Positions 46,751 to 56,087 of a DNA stretch of 64,000 nucleotides are shown here, piece after piece. The notes under the pieces are model-generated. The model saw only the letters and a program-made list of their open reading frames with translations. It was not told where the DNA came from and did not search any database. Location of the stretch: the NCBI GenBank assembly GCA_963807225.1, contig CAWEAD010000005.1, forward strand, positions 1-64,000, in the 5' to 3' direction. Origin of the DNA: JAGVGT01 sp963807225 (GTDB lineage: Bacteria > Desulfobacterota > Desulfobulbia > Desulfobulbales > JAGXFP01). Made by a program: the position numbers and the translations under genes. Position 1 is the first letter of the stretch. Each line of letters begins with the position of its first letter.

Positions 46751-46817
46751 TTACCCGCAAGACCAGAGTCCCGTAGCTCCTGGGAAGAACGCAAATCAAG
46801 TGGCGGTAGAACGGAGC
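46751..46817 (+). pseudogene. dnaE 3'-end remnant
   Basis: The stretch CAAGACCAGAGTCCCGTAGC and onward to ATCAAGTGGCGGTAGAACGG aligns with the last ~25 codons of dnaE (from CAAGACCCGGGCTCCGCAGC to AACAAGTGGCGGAAGAACGG). In the dnaE frame it carries internal TAG codons, so it is non-functional. Confidence 0.75.
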
Positions 46818-46903
46818 GTAGCCCGTAAGATATAATTTATATGGTTCCGCCAAGCCGGGTAGGACCATACCCGATCCAATCATCCTTACTAGGGCAGCCA
46901 ATA

Positions 46904-47638
46904 CTATTTTCTGGCAATGAAGACCATCTGATGGCAGTGATATCGGTCGATTCCTTCGAGAAAGCTCTGCATAAAGTTAGGGAAAGGATATAACCCAAAT
47001 CCATATCCTTTGACTTCTTCAAAACCCAACATTACTAGATACGACTTCAGCACTTTGTAACTGAATACCACAAGATGACGATGAGCAGGAGTATCTGTCT
47101 CAGAGTCAGGCTGCAATCTATCATTGCTTACTTTGAATAGTTCTTCTTTCTTCAATAAAGCATCTGAGTCCGGATACGGCCCACTCGACGGCATTCTACC
47201 CAGTAAAAGTAAGGCAACTGTAAAATAAGTACTGATATTGGGGGTCAAAATAACCAAAGTGCCGCCTTTTTCTAGGCAACGGTAGCATTCCTTCAAATAA
47301 TTGCACGGATTCAGAAGATGCTCCAGAACTGACAGTCCAAATACGCACTTAAACGTCTCATCTGGAAACATGATCTTCTTGTTTAGATCCCCCTGGATTA
47401 CATTCACACCATTTGCAAGGGCAACTTCTACGGCGTCAGCATTCCACTCGATCCCATGGTAAAGACCTTGCTCTAACCCAATATTCTGCCTTAGAAAACC
47501 ATATTTACTTCCTTTACTCGCACCGCAATCCAGACAGTTACCTCCATCTTTTAATGCATTTAATATTTCACTATTCGCCAGAGCATATGCTTCTGTCATC
47601 GTCCGTTGATAGAGGCTTTTAAAATATTTTCCCAGCAT
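46904..47638 (-). CDS. Class I SAM-dependent methyltransferase
   Basis: The ~244-residue protein has CLDCGASKGSKYGFLRQ (a variant SAM-binding motif I), VNVIQGDLNKK, FGLSVLEHLLNPCNYLKECY and ILTPNISTYF. The substrate is unknown; such proteins often modify glycans or lipids. The frame can begin at GTG 47668, overlapping the protease stop by 4 bases, or at ATG 47638. Composition is AT-richer than the protease gene upstream. Confidence 0.78.
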   Translation of the reverse strand: MLGKYFKSLYQRTMTEAYALANSEILNALKDGGNCLDCGASKGSKYGFLRQNIGLEQGLYHGIEWNADAVEVALANGVNVIQGDLNKKIMFPDETFKCVFGLSVLEHLLNPCNYLKECYRCLEKGGTLVILTPNISTYFTVALLLLGRMPSSGPYPDSDALLKKEELFKVSNDRLQPDSETDTPAHRHLVVFSYKVLKSYLVMLGFEEVKGYGFGLYPFPNFMQSFLEGIDRYHCHQMVFIARK

Positions 47639-47664
47639 GACTCTTACTCTCCCCCTCTCCTCTC

Positions 47665-49140
47665 TCACTTCAAATTGTCCGAGCGATCATCCTTGATCCG
47701 GTACTTCTTGAGGATCTCACCGTTCTGCTTTTCGGCTTCCCGGCGATCCAGGACCACCGAGGCGCCCCAACGGTCGGTGAAGGAGACGAAGGGCCGGTCC
47801 TTATCCTCTGCGACGATGCGCACCAGATCCTTGAGGTTATTGATCTTCTTCCCGTCGACCGCGACGATCCGATAATCGCCCGAGTTGTGATAGCCCCGGT
47901 TGACGTCGGCCGGCAAGACCCGGGTAAGGACGACAATTTCCTCGCCCACCTTGGTCAGCTGATCGAACTGAAAACTGGCCACCAGATTTTTGGGGGCGTT
48001 GGCGAACCAGGTGGCCCCCCAGGTCTTCAGGTAGTTGACGGTCAGGGGGCTGAACAACAACCCGCCGTAAATATAATAAGTGGGCCGGACGTCGTATTGC
48101 TCCAGAGGCACCAGCTGATTCACCCCGACCTGCTGGTCCAGTTTGATCCGAACCTGCACCTGTCGCCGGTCGCGGAGGATGTCCAGATTCATTTCGTCAC
48201 CGACCTGGTGAACCTGGACATAGTAATTCATGTTGGTTCTCTCCTTGGGTCGGAAGGCCACGGTACCGTCGTCGGCGATCAGATGCCCATCTATCTTCAT
48301 TACCACATCGCCAGGCTTAACCACGCCGTCGGCCGGGGAACCCGGCACCACCCGGTAAACCAGGCAGCCGGACTGCTCGCTGGTCATCCCGTACATCTTG
48401 CGCAGACCGTCGTTGTCCATGCCCTGGCAGTAGATGCCGTCATCGGGAAAACCATCGTGGTGGCCGTCCTTGAGATCGTCGAGAAAATGGTTGATCACCG
48501 GCACCGGCACCATATAGCCGATGTTCTCGGCATTGCCCAGGTACTGCATGGCCACGCCGATAATCTTGTCGTCGACCAGCACCGGACCGCCGCTGCTGCC
48601 GGGATTGATGGCGGCGTCGATCTGCACCGCCAGCATTTCGAGCATACTGTGGGCGTAGACCTGGTGCTCGATGCGCGACACCACCCCGGTGGTGGTGCTG
48701 AGGGCATCGCCCCCCTGCGGAAAGCCGTAGACCACCACCGCCTGCTGCACCTGGGGCAGATCGCCAAGTTCCAGGGGGGTAACGTCGTCGAAGAAATTGG
48801 CGTCGTCCACCGAGAGCAGGGCCAGGTCGGCCTCATGGGAGACGGCCAGCACCCGGGCCTCATACTTGCGGGGCTGCCCGAAGAGCCGGACCTGAATAAA
48901 GGTATTGTCGCTGACCACGTGGGCGTTGGTAAGGATCCGGTGGCCGGAAATGACGCAGCCGGAACCGCTCAACGAGCTGGGTCCGAACATGTTCCAGGGA
49001 TTGGTATAGTCGGGGCGGTTCTGCACCGCGAAGATCTTGACCATGGCCTCACGGACATCGGCCCGGACCGATTCGGCCCCCCAGCCCCCGGCCACTAAGA
49101 AACAGAGCAGACATCCGACGATAAAACCAAGCTTGCGCAT
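47665..49140 (-). CDS. Secreted DegP-like trypsin-family serine protease with PDZ domain
   Basis: The 491-residue protein starts with a signal peptide (MRKLGFIVGCLLCFLVAGGW). The catalytic triad is visible: His in RILTNAHVVSDN, Asp in HEADLALLSV and Ser in INPGSSGGPV. A PDZ-like segment follows (GCLVYRVVPGSPADGVVKPGD) and a long C-terminal region of about 200 residues resembling the second PDZ-like domain of plant Deg9-type proteases. I choose ATG 49140 because AAAGGA and the signal peptide follow it; the open frame extends 43 codons upstream. Confidence 0.87.
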   Translation of the reverse strand: MRKLGFIVGCLLCFLVAGGWGAESVRADVREAMVKIFAVQNRPDYTNPWNMFGPSSLSGSGCVISGHRILTNAHVVSDNTFIQVRLFGQPRKYEARVLAVSHEADLALLSVDDANFFDDVTPLELGDLPQVQQAVVVYGFPQGGDALSTTTGVVSRIEHQVYAHSMLEMLAVQIDAAINPGSSGGPVLVDDKIIGVAMQYLGNAENIGYMVPVPVINHFLDDLKDGHHDGFPDDGIYCQGMDNDGLRKMYGMTSEQSGCLVYRVVPGSPADGVVKPGDVVMKIDGHLIADDGTVAFRPKERTNMNYYVQVHQVGDEMNLDILRDRRQVQVRIKLDQQVGVNQLVPLEQYDVRPTYYIYGGLLFSPLTVNYLKTWGATWFANAPKNLVASFQFDQLTKVGEEIVVLTRVLPADVNRGYHNSGDYRIVAVDGKKINNLKDLVRIVAEDKDRPFVSFTDRWGASVVLDRREAEKQNGEILKKYRIKDDRSDNLK

Positions 49141-49543
49141 TTCGACCGTTCCTTTGCCCGTCGCCCGGGCGCTGCCCGGCGAACCGGGTTGATCCAGATT
49201 AAACGGAGCTACCGGCACTTCGATAAATCCGTCGTTTCGATTATAATGGCAAGCGGTGGCGATTGCCACAGCTAACCCTGGCCGGCGGGAGGGAAATGAA
49301 TGATCTGGCCGGACTGGACGGAATCGTTGAAACCTCGGTTTACCTGGTTAAGGTCGGACCGGGGATGACTCCGGGAATATAGTGGGTCGCCTGCCGCAAC
49401 GGCTATGACTACCCCTTGCAAGATCAGCTCAAGCCGGTTATCCGTAAGGGCTGTATAAATCACCCAAAGATAAATAAGCCGGTCTGATTACCGGATAGCG
49501 CCGGAAACCCGGCCCGCACAATCGCAAATAGGCACTTCTGATC

Positions 49544-50194
49544 ATGCGTATCCTCAAGCATCTCTTCGATAACAATCGGGCCTGGGCCGCCAGGATCAAA
49601 GAGAACAACCCTGACTTCTTCAGCCGGCTCTCGCACCAGCAACGTCCGGAGTTCCTCTGGATCGGTTGCTCCGACAGCCGGGTGCCGGCCAACGAGATCG
49701 TCAGTATGTTGCCGGGCGAGATCTTCGTCCACCGCAACATCGCCAATGTCGTGGTGCATACCGACCTGAACTGCCTGTCGGTCATCCAGTACGCCGTCGA
49801 CATCCTCAAGGTCAAACACATCATCGTCTGCGGCCACTACGGCTGCGGCGGCATCCGCGCCGCCATGGAGGGTGAGGCCCACGGCCTGATCGACAACTGG
49901 CTGGGCCACATCAAGGATGTCTACCGCTATCACCAGACGATGATCGACGCAGTGGCGGACGAACAGGAAAAGTTGGATTTGCTCTGTGAGTTGAACGTCA
50001 TCGAGCAGGTGGTGAACGTGGCCCAGACCACCGTGGTTCAAAACGCCTGGCGGAGTGGCCAGGAGCTTGACGTGCACGGTTGGATCTACTCGATCGATGA
50101 CGGCATTCTGAAGGATCTCGATATCTGCATCGCCGCCATCGACCAGATCCCACCCAGCGTCCAGATCAAAAGACGCATCAAAGCCAAAGACTAG
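49544..50194 (+). CDS. can: Beta-class carbonic anhydrase
   Basis: The 216-residue enzyme interconverts carbon dioxide and bicarbonate. Zinc ligands are Cys42 in GCSDSR, His98 and Cys101 in GHYGCGG, and the Asp44/Arg46 dyad is present. Length matches the Can/CynT group. It stands alone, divergent from the protease. Confidence 0.95.
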   Translation: MRILKHLFDNNRAWAARIKENNPDFFSRLSHQQRPEFLWIGCSDSRVPANEIVSMLPGEIFVHRNIANVVVHTDLNCLSVIQYAVDILKVKHIIVCGHYGCGGIRAAMEGEAHGLIDNWLGHIKDVYRYHQTMIDAVADEQEKLDLLCELNVIEQVVNVAQTTVVQNAWRSGQELDVHGWIYSIDDGILKDLDICIAAIDQIPPSVQIKRRIKAKD

Positions 50195-50513
50195 GGCAAA
50201 ATGGTTAAGTCAAACCCTTCGACATGCTCAGGGTGAACGGGACACTAGTTGATTAAAACCTCCCCGCAGCAAGCTATGGGGAATCTCCGTATGCAAGGAA
50301 GTTTCGCATCGAATTCGCGAGTTAACCCCGCAACAGGTAAGCGACCAAAGGGCGACTCCGAGCAGCGGGGAATGCACTTACTGTCCATATTCAACGTTCG
50401 GGCTGAGCCTGTCTAAGTACGCAACTCTCACTTCCGGCAACATATTGCCAACGGCCGCAGGGAGCGCGACAATCTGACCCTCCCCCCCATTCTTAATTGT
50501 GTATTCTTAATAC
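50195..50513. other. Intergenic region with REP-like sequences
   Basis: About 320 bases. It contains a REP-like palindromic unit at 50215-50241, a partial one at 50396-50413, and the heptanucleotide repeat at its right edge. No gene is seen. Confidence 0.5.
50215..50241. repeat. REP-like element
   Basis: CCCTTCGACATGCTCAGGGT followed by GAACGGG is a member of the CCTTCGACA/CCTGAGC palindromic repeat type common between bacterial genes. The inverted partner CCTGAGCCTGTCGAAGG occurs at 57400-57416. A partial copy, GTTCGGGCTGAGCCTGTC, lies at 50396-50413. Confidence 0.6.
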
Positions 50514-50525
50514 TTACTTTTTACT
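50488..50525 (-). repeat. Degenerate heptanucleotide repeat at the 3' end of the YkgJ-type gene
   Basis: In gene sense the units read AGTAAAA, AGTAAGT, ATTAAGA, ATACACA, ATTAAGA. They cover the stop codon (TAA within AGTAAGT). They resemble the AGAATNN units at the end of the heptosyltransferase gene at 36580-36614. Confidence 0.6.
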
Positions 50526-51299
50526 CTGCAAAGTCGGCCGCTCGCCAAGCAGATGAAGAAGCCAGTCGAAACCGAAACGCAGCAAAGCCTCGTCATCGCT
50601 TTCGATCAACCGTCGACGTGATTTGTCGAGCCGGAACTGATCCAGCAGTTTCTGGTCGGCGGCATATTGGCGGAAGCGATCCAGGTTGTAGCAGACCATG
50701 AAGGCCAGAAGCTGGCGCGGACCGGCCGCGCCCTCGCCGCGCCAGGTGGCACGGTCGGCGAAGAGGGTGTCGAGCTCGGCCCAGAGATCGTCCATCTGGT
50801 TGTAGTACTGGAGATTCTGATCCCGCACCCACTCTTTCACCGTCCATTCATGCTCCTCCCGGTGCCCCAGACAATAATCGTGGTTGGTGAGAAAGAAAAA
50901 CTCCTCGCGCCGGCCGCCGCGAACCTCCCGGTCCACCGCCCGCTCCAAAGGGTAGGTGCGACAGGCCGAGGGCCGATCCGGATAGACGGTGCAACCCGCC
51001 TCGCCCAGCAGGGGGCAGGTTTTTTCCTCGTCTTCGCGCATCACCATGACCACCGAGGGAAAATAGGGATTGGGCCCCCTGATTACCCCGGCATAGCGGT
51101 TCAGGAAATCCTCTGAGCTGATTCCCAGACTGTTCTTGAGGCGCATAACATCGTAGGGGTAGAGGAACAATTCCAGCCGGCGACAACACCGGGTGAAGCA
51201 GGCCACTCCGGCATGACAACGGAAACGGAAAGGCTTTGAGCCCAGGGGTTCCATGCCGGCGGGGAACTGCTTTTCGGCTGGATCGACAAGGTTTTTCAT
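50514..51299 (-). CDS. YkgJ-family cysteine cluster protein
   Basis: The 261-residue protein has the cysteine cluster FRCHAGVACFTRCCRRL, CPLLGEAGCTVYPDRPSACRTYP and a later NHDYCLGH. This arrangement is typical of YkgJ/FliB-like proteins that probably bind a zinc or iron-sulfur centre. Biochemical role is unclear. It is divergent from the histidine kinase, with ~150 bases between, so shared control is possible. Confidence 0.82.
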   Translation of the reverse strand: MKNLVDPAEKQFPAGMEPLGSKPFRFRCHAGVACFTRCCRRLELFLYPYDVMRLKNSLGISSEDFLNRYAGVIRGPNPYFPSVVMVMREDEEKTCPLLGEAGCTVYPDRPSACRTYPLERAVDREVRGGRREEFFFLTNHDYCLGHREEHEWTVKEWVRDQNLQYYNQMDDLWAELDTLFADRATWRGEGAAGPRQLLAFMVCYNLDRFRQYAADQKLLDQFRLDKSRRRLIESDDEALLRFGFDWLLHLLGERPTLQSKK

Positions 51300-51452
51300 G
51301 AACTAATCCGCGAAATAGATATATTAAGAAGATTATCGACACCGGCCGGCCGGATTGCTTATACCCCCGGAGGTGCCGGAAAATGGCGATGTTAACATCA
51401 GGCCGGTCAAAGGTCAACCACACCGCACCGGGGTTTTATACCAACTATTCTC

Positions 51453-53636
51453 ATGCTCAAACTCCGCACCCAGATCTTCCTGGTCGCCTTCGCCCTGGGC
51501 ATCCTGCCCCTGCTGACCCTGGTGGCCTTCAACCTTTCGGGGCACATCCGCCGCCACGAGGAGGTAAACCGGGAGCAGATCGGCGCTACCATGGCGCTAC
51601 GGGCTGCCAACCTGCAAAGAGAAATCGAGCGTTACCGCGAGACCCTGGCCCAGTTAGCCTTGCTGCCCGAGGTCCGGCAACTGGTCGCCGCCGACCGGTC
51701 GGAGCCCTCGCCCGACTTCCTGGATCTGTTGGCGGGCTGGCTCGGCCCGAAACCGGAGATCCTGGCACTGACTATCGGAGGCGCCGATCAGGGCCAACTG
51801 CTGCACCTGATCCGCCGGGGAAGCCGATTCATACCCGCGCCGGAGGGAATCGAGCCGAACCGGCCCGATCGGCTGCCTCTGACCCTGAGCCTCGTCAGCC
51901 CACCGGTGGAGATTTCCTGCCGCTTCGATAGCGATTTGCTGCTGGCCTCCTATGGCGACACTTTCCGGATCGACCCCCGGGGTTTCTACCGCCATCAACC
52001 CGCCAATCTCCCGGCTGGTCTGGCCACCGGCACCAACGCCTTCGCGGACTTTCCCGGCCTGGCCGAAAGACTCGCCTCCGCTCGCCCTGCCATCCTGGAA
52101 GGCAACCCCGGCTTCATGGTGGCCTGGATGCCTTTGGTTCTGGACGGTCCCGAGCCTTCCCTCTGGCTGGGCGCCCCCATCGACCAGAGCGCAGCCTTGG
52201 CCTGGAAGAACTCCCTGATTCGCAACATCTTCACCATAATCCTGGTCCTCTCGGCTCTGGTCTTCGTCATCGCCGGGCTGATCGCCCGCAAGGTCGACCG
52301 GATCAAAGAGCAGATCCTCACCGGGCTTGACCGGGTGATGAACCACGACGAGGAATTCCTTTTCGCCTGGACCGGTCCGCGCGAGATCACCACCATGGCC
52401 GAGGAGCTCTCGCAACTGGCAAGGCGTTACCAGACCTCGGCCCGGGCCCGGCGCGAGGCCGAAGCGGCCCTGCGGGAAAACCAGGAGAATTTCCGCAACC
52501 TGGCCAACTCGGCCCAGGACGCCATCGTCCTGATGGATCATCAGGGCAATATTTCCTACTGGAACCAGACCGCCGAGGAGATGTTCGGTTACTCCAGCGA
52601 GGAGGCCCTGGGCCAGCCCCTGCACAATCTGATTGCCCCGCAGCTGCCGCCGGAGCAGAGCCGGCGCGACTCCTTCCACGACCGGCCCGGCGGTTCCGGC
52701 CCGATCCGCGAAACCATCGAATTGCTGGCCCGGCGCAAAAACCAGACCGAGCTGCCGGTGGAACTCTCTCTTTCCGAGGCCCGGATCAAGGAGCGCTGGC
52801 ACTCGATCTGGATCATCCGCGACATCTCCGAACGCAAGTGGGCCGAGGAAAAGGGGCGTTCACACCAGCGCCAGCTGATCCAAGCCGACAAGATGGCCTC
52901 GCTGGGACTGCTGGTTTCCGGGGTGGCCCATGAGATCAACAACCCCAACTCCATCGCCCTCTTGGACACCCCGATGCTGTCCAAGGCCTGGACCAGCGTG
53001 AGCCCGATTCTGGATGAATACTACCGCGAACACGGCGACTTCCCGGTGGCCGGCCTCGACTACTCGGAGATGCGTGAGCAGGTTCCCCGCCTCTTCCGTG
53101 AGCTGGAGGAGAGCTCTAAGCGGATCAGGACCATCGTCAAGGACCTCAAGGACTACGCCCGCAGGGATCCGGCCGCCAACCTGGAACCGATTGATCTCAA
53201 TCGGATCTGCCGCACCGCCGTGCGCTTGACCGCCAATCTGCTCAAGAAACACACCGATCACTTTCGGGAGGACTATCACAGTCCACTGCCGGAATTCCGG
53301 GGCCACAGTCAGCGCCTGCAACAGGTGGTGATCAACCTGTTGCAGAACAGTTGCGAGGCCCTGGCCGACCGGAGCAAGGCCATCACCCTGACCACGCGAA
53401 TGACGGACGATGGTGATTCAATCCGGATTGAAGTCAGGGACGAAGGCGTCGGAATCCCACCCGAGGCTCTGAAGCAACTGACCGACCCCTTCTTCACCAC
53501 CAAACGCCACAGCGGCGGCACCGGCCTGGGACTGTCGGTTTCGGCCGGCATCGTCAAGGAGCACGGAGGTTCAATAAACTTCGCCTCCTCGCCGCAAGGA
53601 ACCACGGTGACGGTGACTTTTCCGACCGGAGCATAA
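51453..53636 (+). CDS. PAS-containing sensor histidine kinase
   Basis: This 727-residue kinase begins with a membrane segment (about 7-29). A periplasmic sensor region of ~230 residues follows, then a second membrane segment (about 254-279), a PAS domain (LANSAQDAIVLMDHQGNISY) and a HisKA region with the phospho-His in GVAHEINNPN. The ATPase domain has QVVINLLQNSCEAL, DEGVGIPP and GGTGLGLSVSAGIV. The response regulator lies 120 bases downstream and is almost certainly its partner. The signal is unknown. Confidence 0.92.
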   Translation: MLKLRTQIFLVAFALGILPLLTLVAFNLSGHIRRHEEVNREQIGATMALRAANLQREIERYRETLAQLALLPEVRQLVAADRSEPSPDFLDLLAGWLGPKPEILALTIGGADQGQLLHLIRRGSRFIPAPEGIEPNRPDRLPLTLSLVSPPVEISCRFDSDLLLASYGDTFRIDPRGFYRHQPANLPAGLATGTNAFADFPGLAERLASARPAILEGNPGFMVAWMPLVLDGPEPSLWLGAPIDQSAALAWKNSLIRNIFTIILVLSALVFVIAGLIARKVDRIKEQILTGLDRVMNHDEEFLFAWTGPREITTMAEELSQLARRYQTSARARREAEAALRENQENFRNLANSAQDAIVLMDHQGNISYWNQTAEEMFGYSSEEALGQPLHNLIAPQLPPEQSRRDSFHDRPGGSGPIRETIELLARRKNQTELPVELSLSEARIKERWHSIWIIRDISERKWAEEKGRSHQRQLIQADKMASLGLLVSGVAHEINNPNSIALLDTPMLSKAWTSVSPILDEYYREHGDFPVAGLDYSEMREQVPRLFRELEESSKRIRTIVKDLKDYARRDPAANLEPIDLNRICRTAVRLTANLLKKHTDHFREDYHSPLPEFRGHSQRLQQVVINLLQNSCEALADRSKAITLTTRMTDDGDSIRIEVRDEGVGIPPEALKQLTDPFFTTKRHSGGTGLGLSVSAGIVKEHGGSINFASSPQGTTVTVTFPTGA

Positions 53637-53756
53637 AAACGAATATCGCATATCGAACCAGGAATGTAGACTGATGAAATTAACCCAACCGGCTAATCAC
53701 TTGATAATTCGCCATTCCTGGAAGGACATTCTGCTGTTCTCAATCTGAGAGAGGAA

Positions 53757-55188
53757 ATGACCAAACCCAAAATCATCTACCCCGTCCAACCGATCCTCCT
53801 GGTGGACGACGAAGAGAGTTGGCTCAACAGCTTCAGTCTGGCTCTGCGTTCGACCGGGATCAACCACCTGCGTAGCGAAAGCGACAGCCGAAAGGTCATG
53901 GGACTTTTGCACGAGGAGGAGTTCAGCCTGCTGATCCTGGATCTGACCATGCCCCATCTCTCCGGCGAGGAACTCCTGAGCCGGGTGGTGGCCGAACACC
54001 CCTCCCTGCCGGTAATCATCCTCACCGGCCTCGATCTGGTCGAAACCGCGGTCCAATGCATGAAACTCGGGGCCTACGACTTCTACACCAAGGTCAGCGA
54101 AGAGGAACGGCTGGTCAACGGGGTGCGCCGAGCCCTGGAGCTGGGCAGTCTGCGGCACGAGCACGCCACCCTCAAGGCCGGCCTCCTGGAGGATCGCCTC
54201 GACCACCCGGAATTCCTTCGGCGAAATCATCACCCACAACAAGTCGATGCGCGCCGTTTTCCAGTATGTCGAGGCCGTCGCCGCCACCGGCGAGCCGGTG
54301 TTGATCGTTGGCGAGACCGGGACCGGCAAGGAACTGATCGCCCGAGCCCTGCACACGGTGAGCGGGAGGCCAGGCGCTTTCGTTCCGGTCAACATCGCCG
54401 GGCTGGACGAAAACATCCTGGCCGACACCCTGTTCGGCCACCGCAAAGGGGCCTTCACCGGGGCCGAGCATCACCGGCCCGGCCTGGTGGAGCAAGCGGC
54501 CGGCGGCACCCTCTTTCTGGACGAAATCGGCGACCTGCCTTCCGGTTCGCAACTCAAACTCCTGCGCCTGATCCAGGAGCGGGAGTATCTGCCGCTGGGT
54601 ACCGATCTGACCCGGAGGGCCGACTGCCGAATGGTCTTTGCCACCCACCACGATCTGGAGGATGAAGTCGAAAGCGGCCGCTTCCGCCGCGACCTGCTCT
54701 TCCGCCTCCAGACCCACCAGGTGCGGTTGCCGCCGTTACGGGAAAGGCTGGACGACCTGGCGCTGCTGCTTGACCATTTCCTGGCCCAGGCGGCCGGACT
54801 CCTGCAGCGCAAGAAACCGAGCTACCCGCGCGAACTTTTGCTCCTGCTGGGCACTTACGATTACCCCGGCAATCTCCGCGAACTGCGCAACATGGTGGTG
54901 GACGCGGTCAGTCGACATCCGGGGGGAATCCTGGGGCTGGAGCCCTTCAAGGACTACATCCGAGCCCGCCGCGGCAGCCAACCGGAGCAGGTGGCAAGGG
55001 GGAACGCCATCACCCCCTTCGCCGAACTCAAGACTCTACCGACCCTGAAGGAAGCCGGCCGCGCACTGGTGGAAGAGGCCTTGCAGCGGGTCAACGGTAA
55101 CCAGCGGCTGGCCGCAGAAATGTTGGGCATCACCCGTCAGGCTTTGAATTGGCGCCTGAACCAGGCTGACGAAAAAGATGAGAAATAA
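53757..55188 (+). CDS. Sigma-54-dependent response regulator, split by a one-base frameshift
   Basis: The first frame (53757 to ~54212) is a receiver domain with LLVDDEESW (acidic pocket Asp17/Asp18) and the phospho-acceptor Asp62 in LILDLTMP. The second frame (to 55188) is an AAA domain with GETGTGKELIARAL, GAFTGA (the sigma-54 contact) and GGTLFLDEIGDLP, plus a Fis-type HTH (NQRLAAEMLGITRQALNWRL). One extra base in GAATTCCTTCGGCG (54210-54223) separates them: removing one C restores HPEFFGEIITHN. It was presumably one ~476-residue NtrC-type activator. It is either a sequencing error or a recent knock-out. Confidence 0.85.
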
Positions 55189-55388
55189 AACTTCTCCGGC
55201 GCAAACAAATCTCCTGGCGCCGGATTTCACGAATAGCCAGGCGAGGCGGACCGCTTACCGATCAATCGCGATATCTCCTGCATTAATTTGGTCGGCAAGA
55301 TTCAAGCTTATCGGTAGCATCAGCCGGTTGGCGGAGATCAAGATCTTGAGCACGAATCGCCTCCTCTAGTCTTCAATCGAACCGCCTT

Positions 55389-56087
55389 TTACCAGGCCAT
55401 TTCCTTACCCCTGTAGTCGAGAAAGCGACCGTTATCTTCTTGTTTCAGGGCCAGCAGGGTCCGGTAGATCCCGGCAGCGCTTTCTCTGGCGCTCAACGGG
55501 GCATTGGCCCCGCCCAGGTCGGTGCGCACCCAGCCGGGATGCAGAGTTACGGCGGTTACTCCCTGGCCTTGCAGATCATGGCTCAAGCTTTTCATCACCA
55601 TATGAACCGCGGCCTTGGCCGTCCGATAGGCGTAATAGCCGCCGGAATCGTTGTCGGCCAGGCTGCCCATCTTGCTGCCGACGGTGGCGATCACCCGACG
55701 CCGGCTGCGGGCGACGCAATCAAGCAGGGCCACTGCCAGTTTGTAAGGGGCGATGGTGTTGACCCGGAAGGTTTCCAGCCAGACCATTTCGTCCAGGATT
55801 CCGAAATCCTGATGTTCCGGCCCTCGAATGCCGGCATTGTTCAGCAGGATATCGATCGCGGTGTCGGAGAGTTCCCTGCGTAGTTTCTCGATCTGGTCGT
55901 CCTCGGTGACATCGAGGCGATGGATCATCACCCGCCCCTCGGCCGCGGCCCTGATCGCCTCCAGGGCCAGGGCCTGGTCGGGATTCCGGCAGCAGGCGAT
56001 CACCCGCCAGCCGTTTTCGGCGAAGTCCCGGCTCAACTCCAGGCCGATACCGCGATTGGCTCCGGTAATAACGATGGTTTCGATCAT
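55389..56087 (-). CDS. Short-chain dehydrogenase/reductase
   Basis: The 232-residue SDR has TGANRGIGLEL (cofactor motif), NNAGIRGPEH, the Ser in VIATVGSKMGSL and the catalytic YYAYRTAKAA (YXXXK). LHPGWVRTDLGG resembles the sniffer/CsgA-type carbonyl reductases. Substrate unknown. It is transcribed alone. Confidence 0.88.
   Translation of the reverse strand: MIETIVITGANRGIGLELSRDFAENGWRVIACCRNPDQALALEAIRAAAEGRVMIHRLDVTEDDQIEKLRRELSDTAIDILLNNAGIRGPEHQDFGILDEMVWLETFRVNTIAPYKLAVALLDCVARSRRRVIATVGSKMGSLADNDSGGYYAYRTAKAAVHMVMKSLSHDLQGQGVTAVTLHPGWVRTDLGGANAPLSARESAAGIYRTLLALKQEDNGRFLDYRGKEMAW

Larger units (their letters stand above)
46432..46903. other. Intergenic region with 30-base repeat and dnaE-tail remnant
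   Basis: About 470 bases. It contains the second copy of a 30-base repeat (46622-46651) and a degenerate copy of the dnaE 3' end (46751-46817). No intact gene is visible. Confidence 0.5.

Noticed and set aside
47887..49098. A 403-codon plus-strand open frame opposite the DegP-like protease
   Set aside because: The minus-strand gene has a signal peptide and full catalytic triad; the antisense frame has none.
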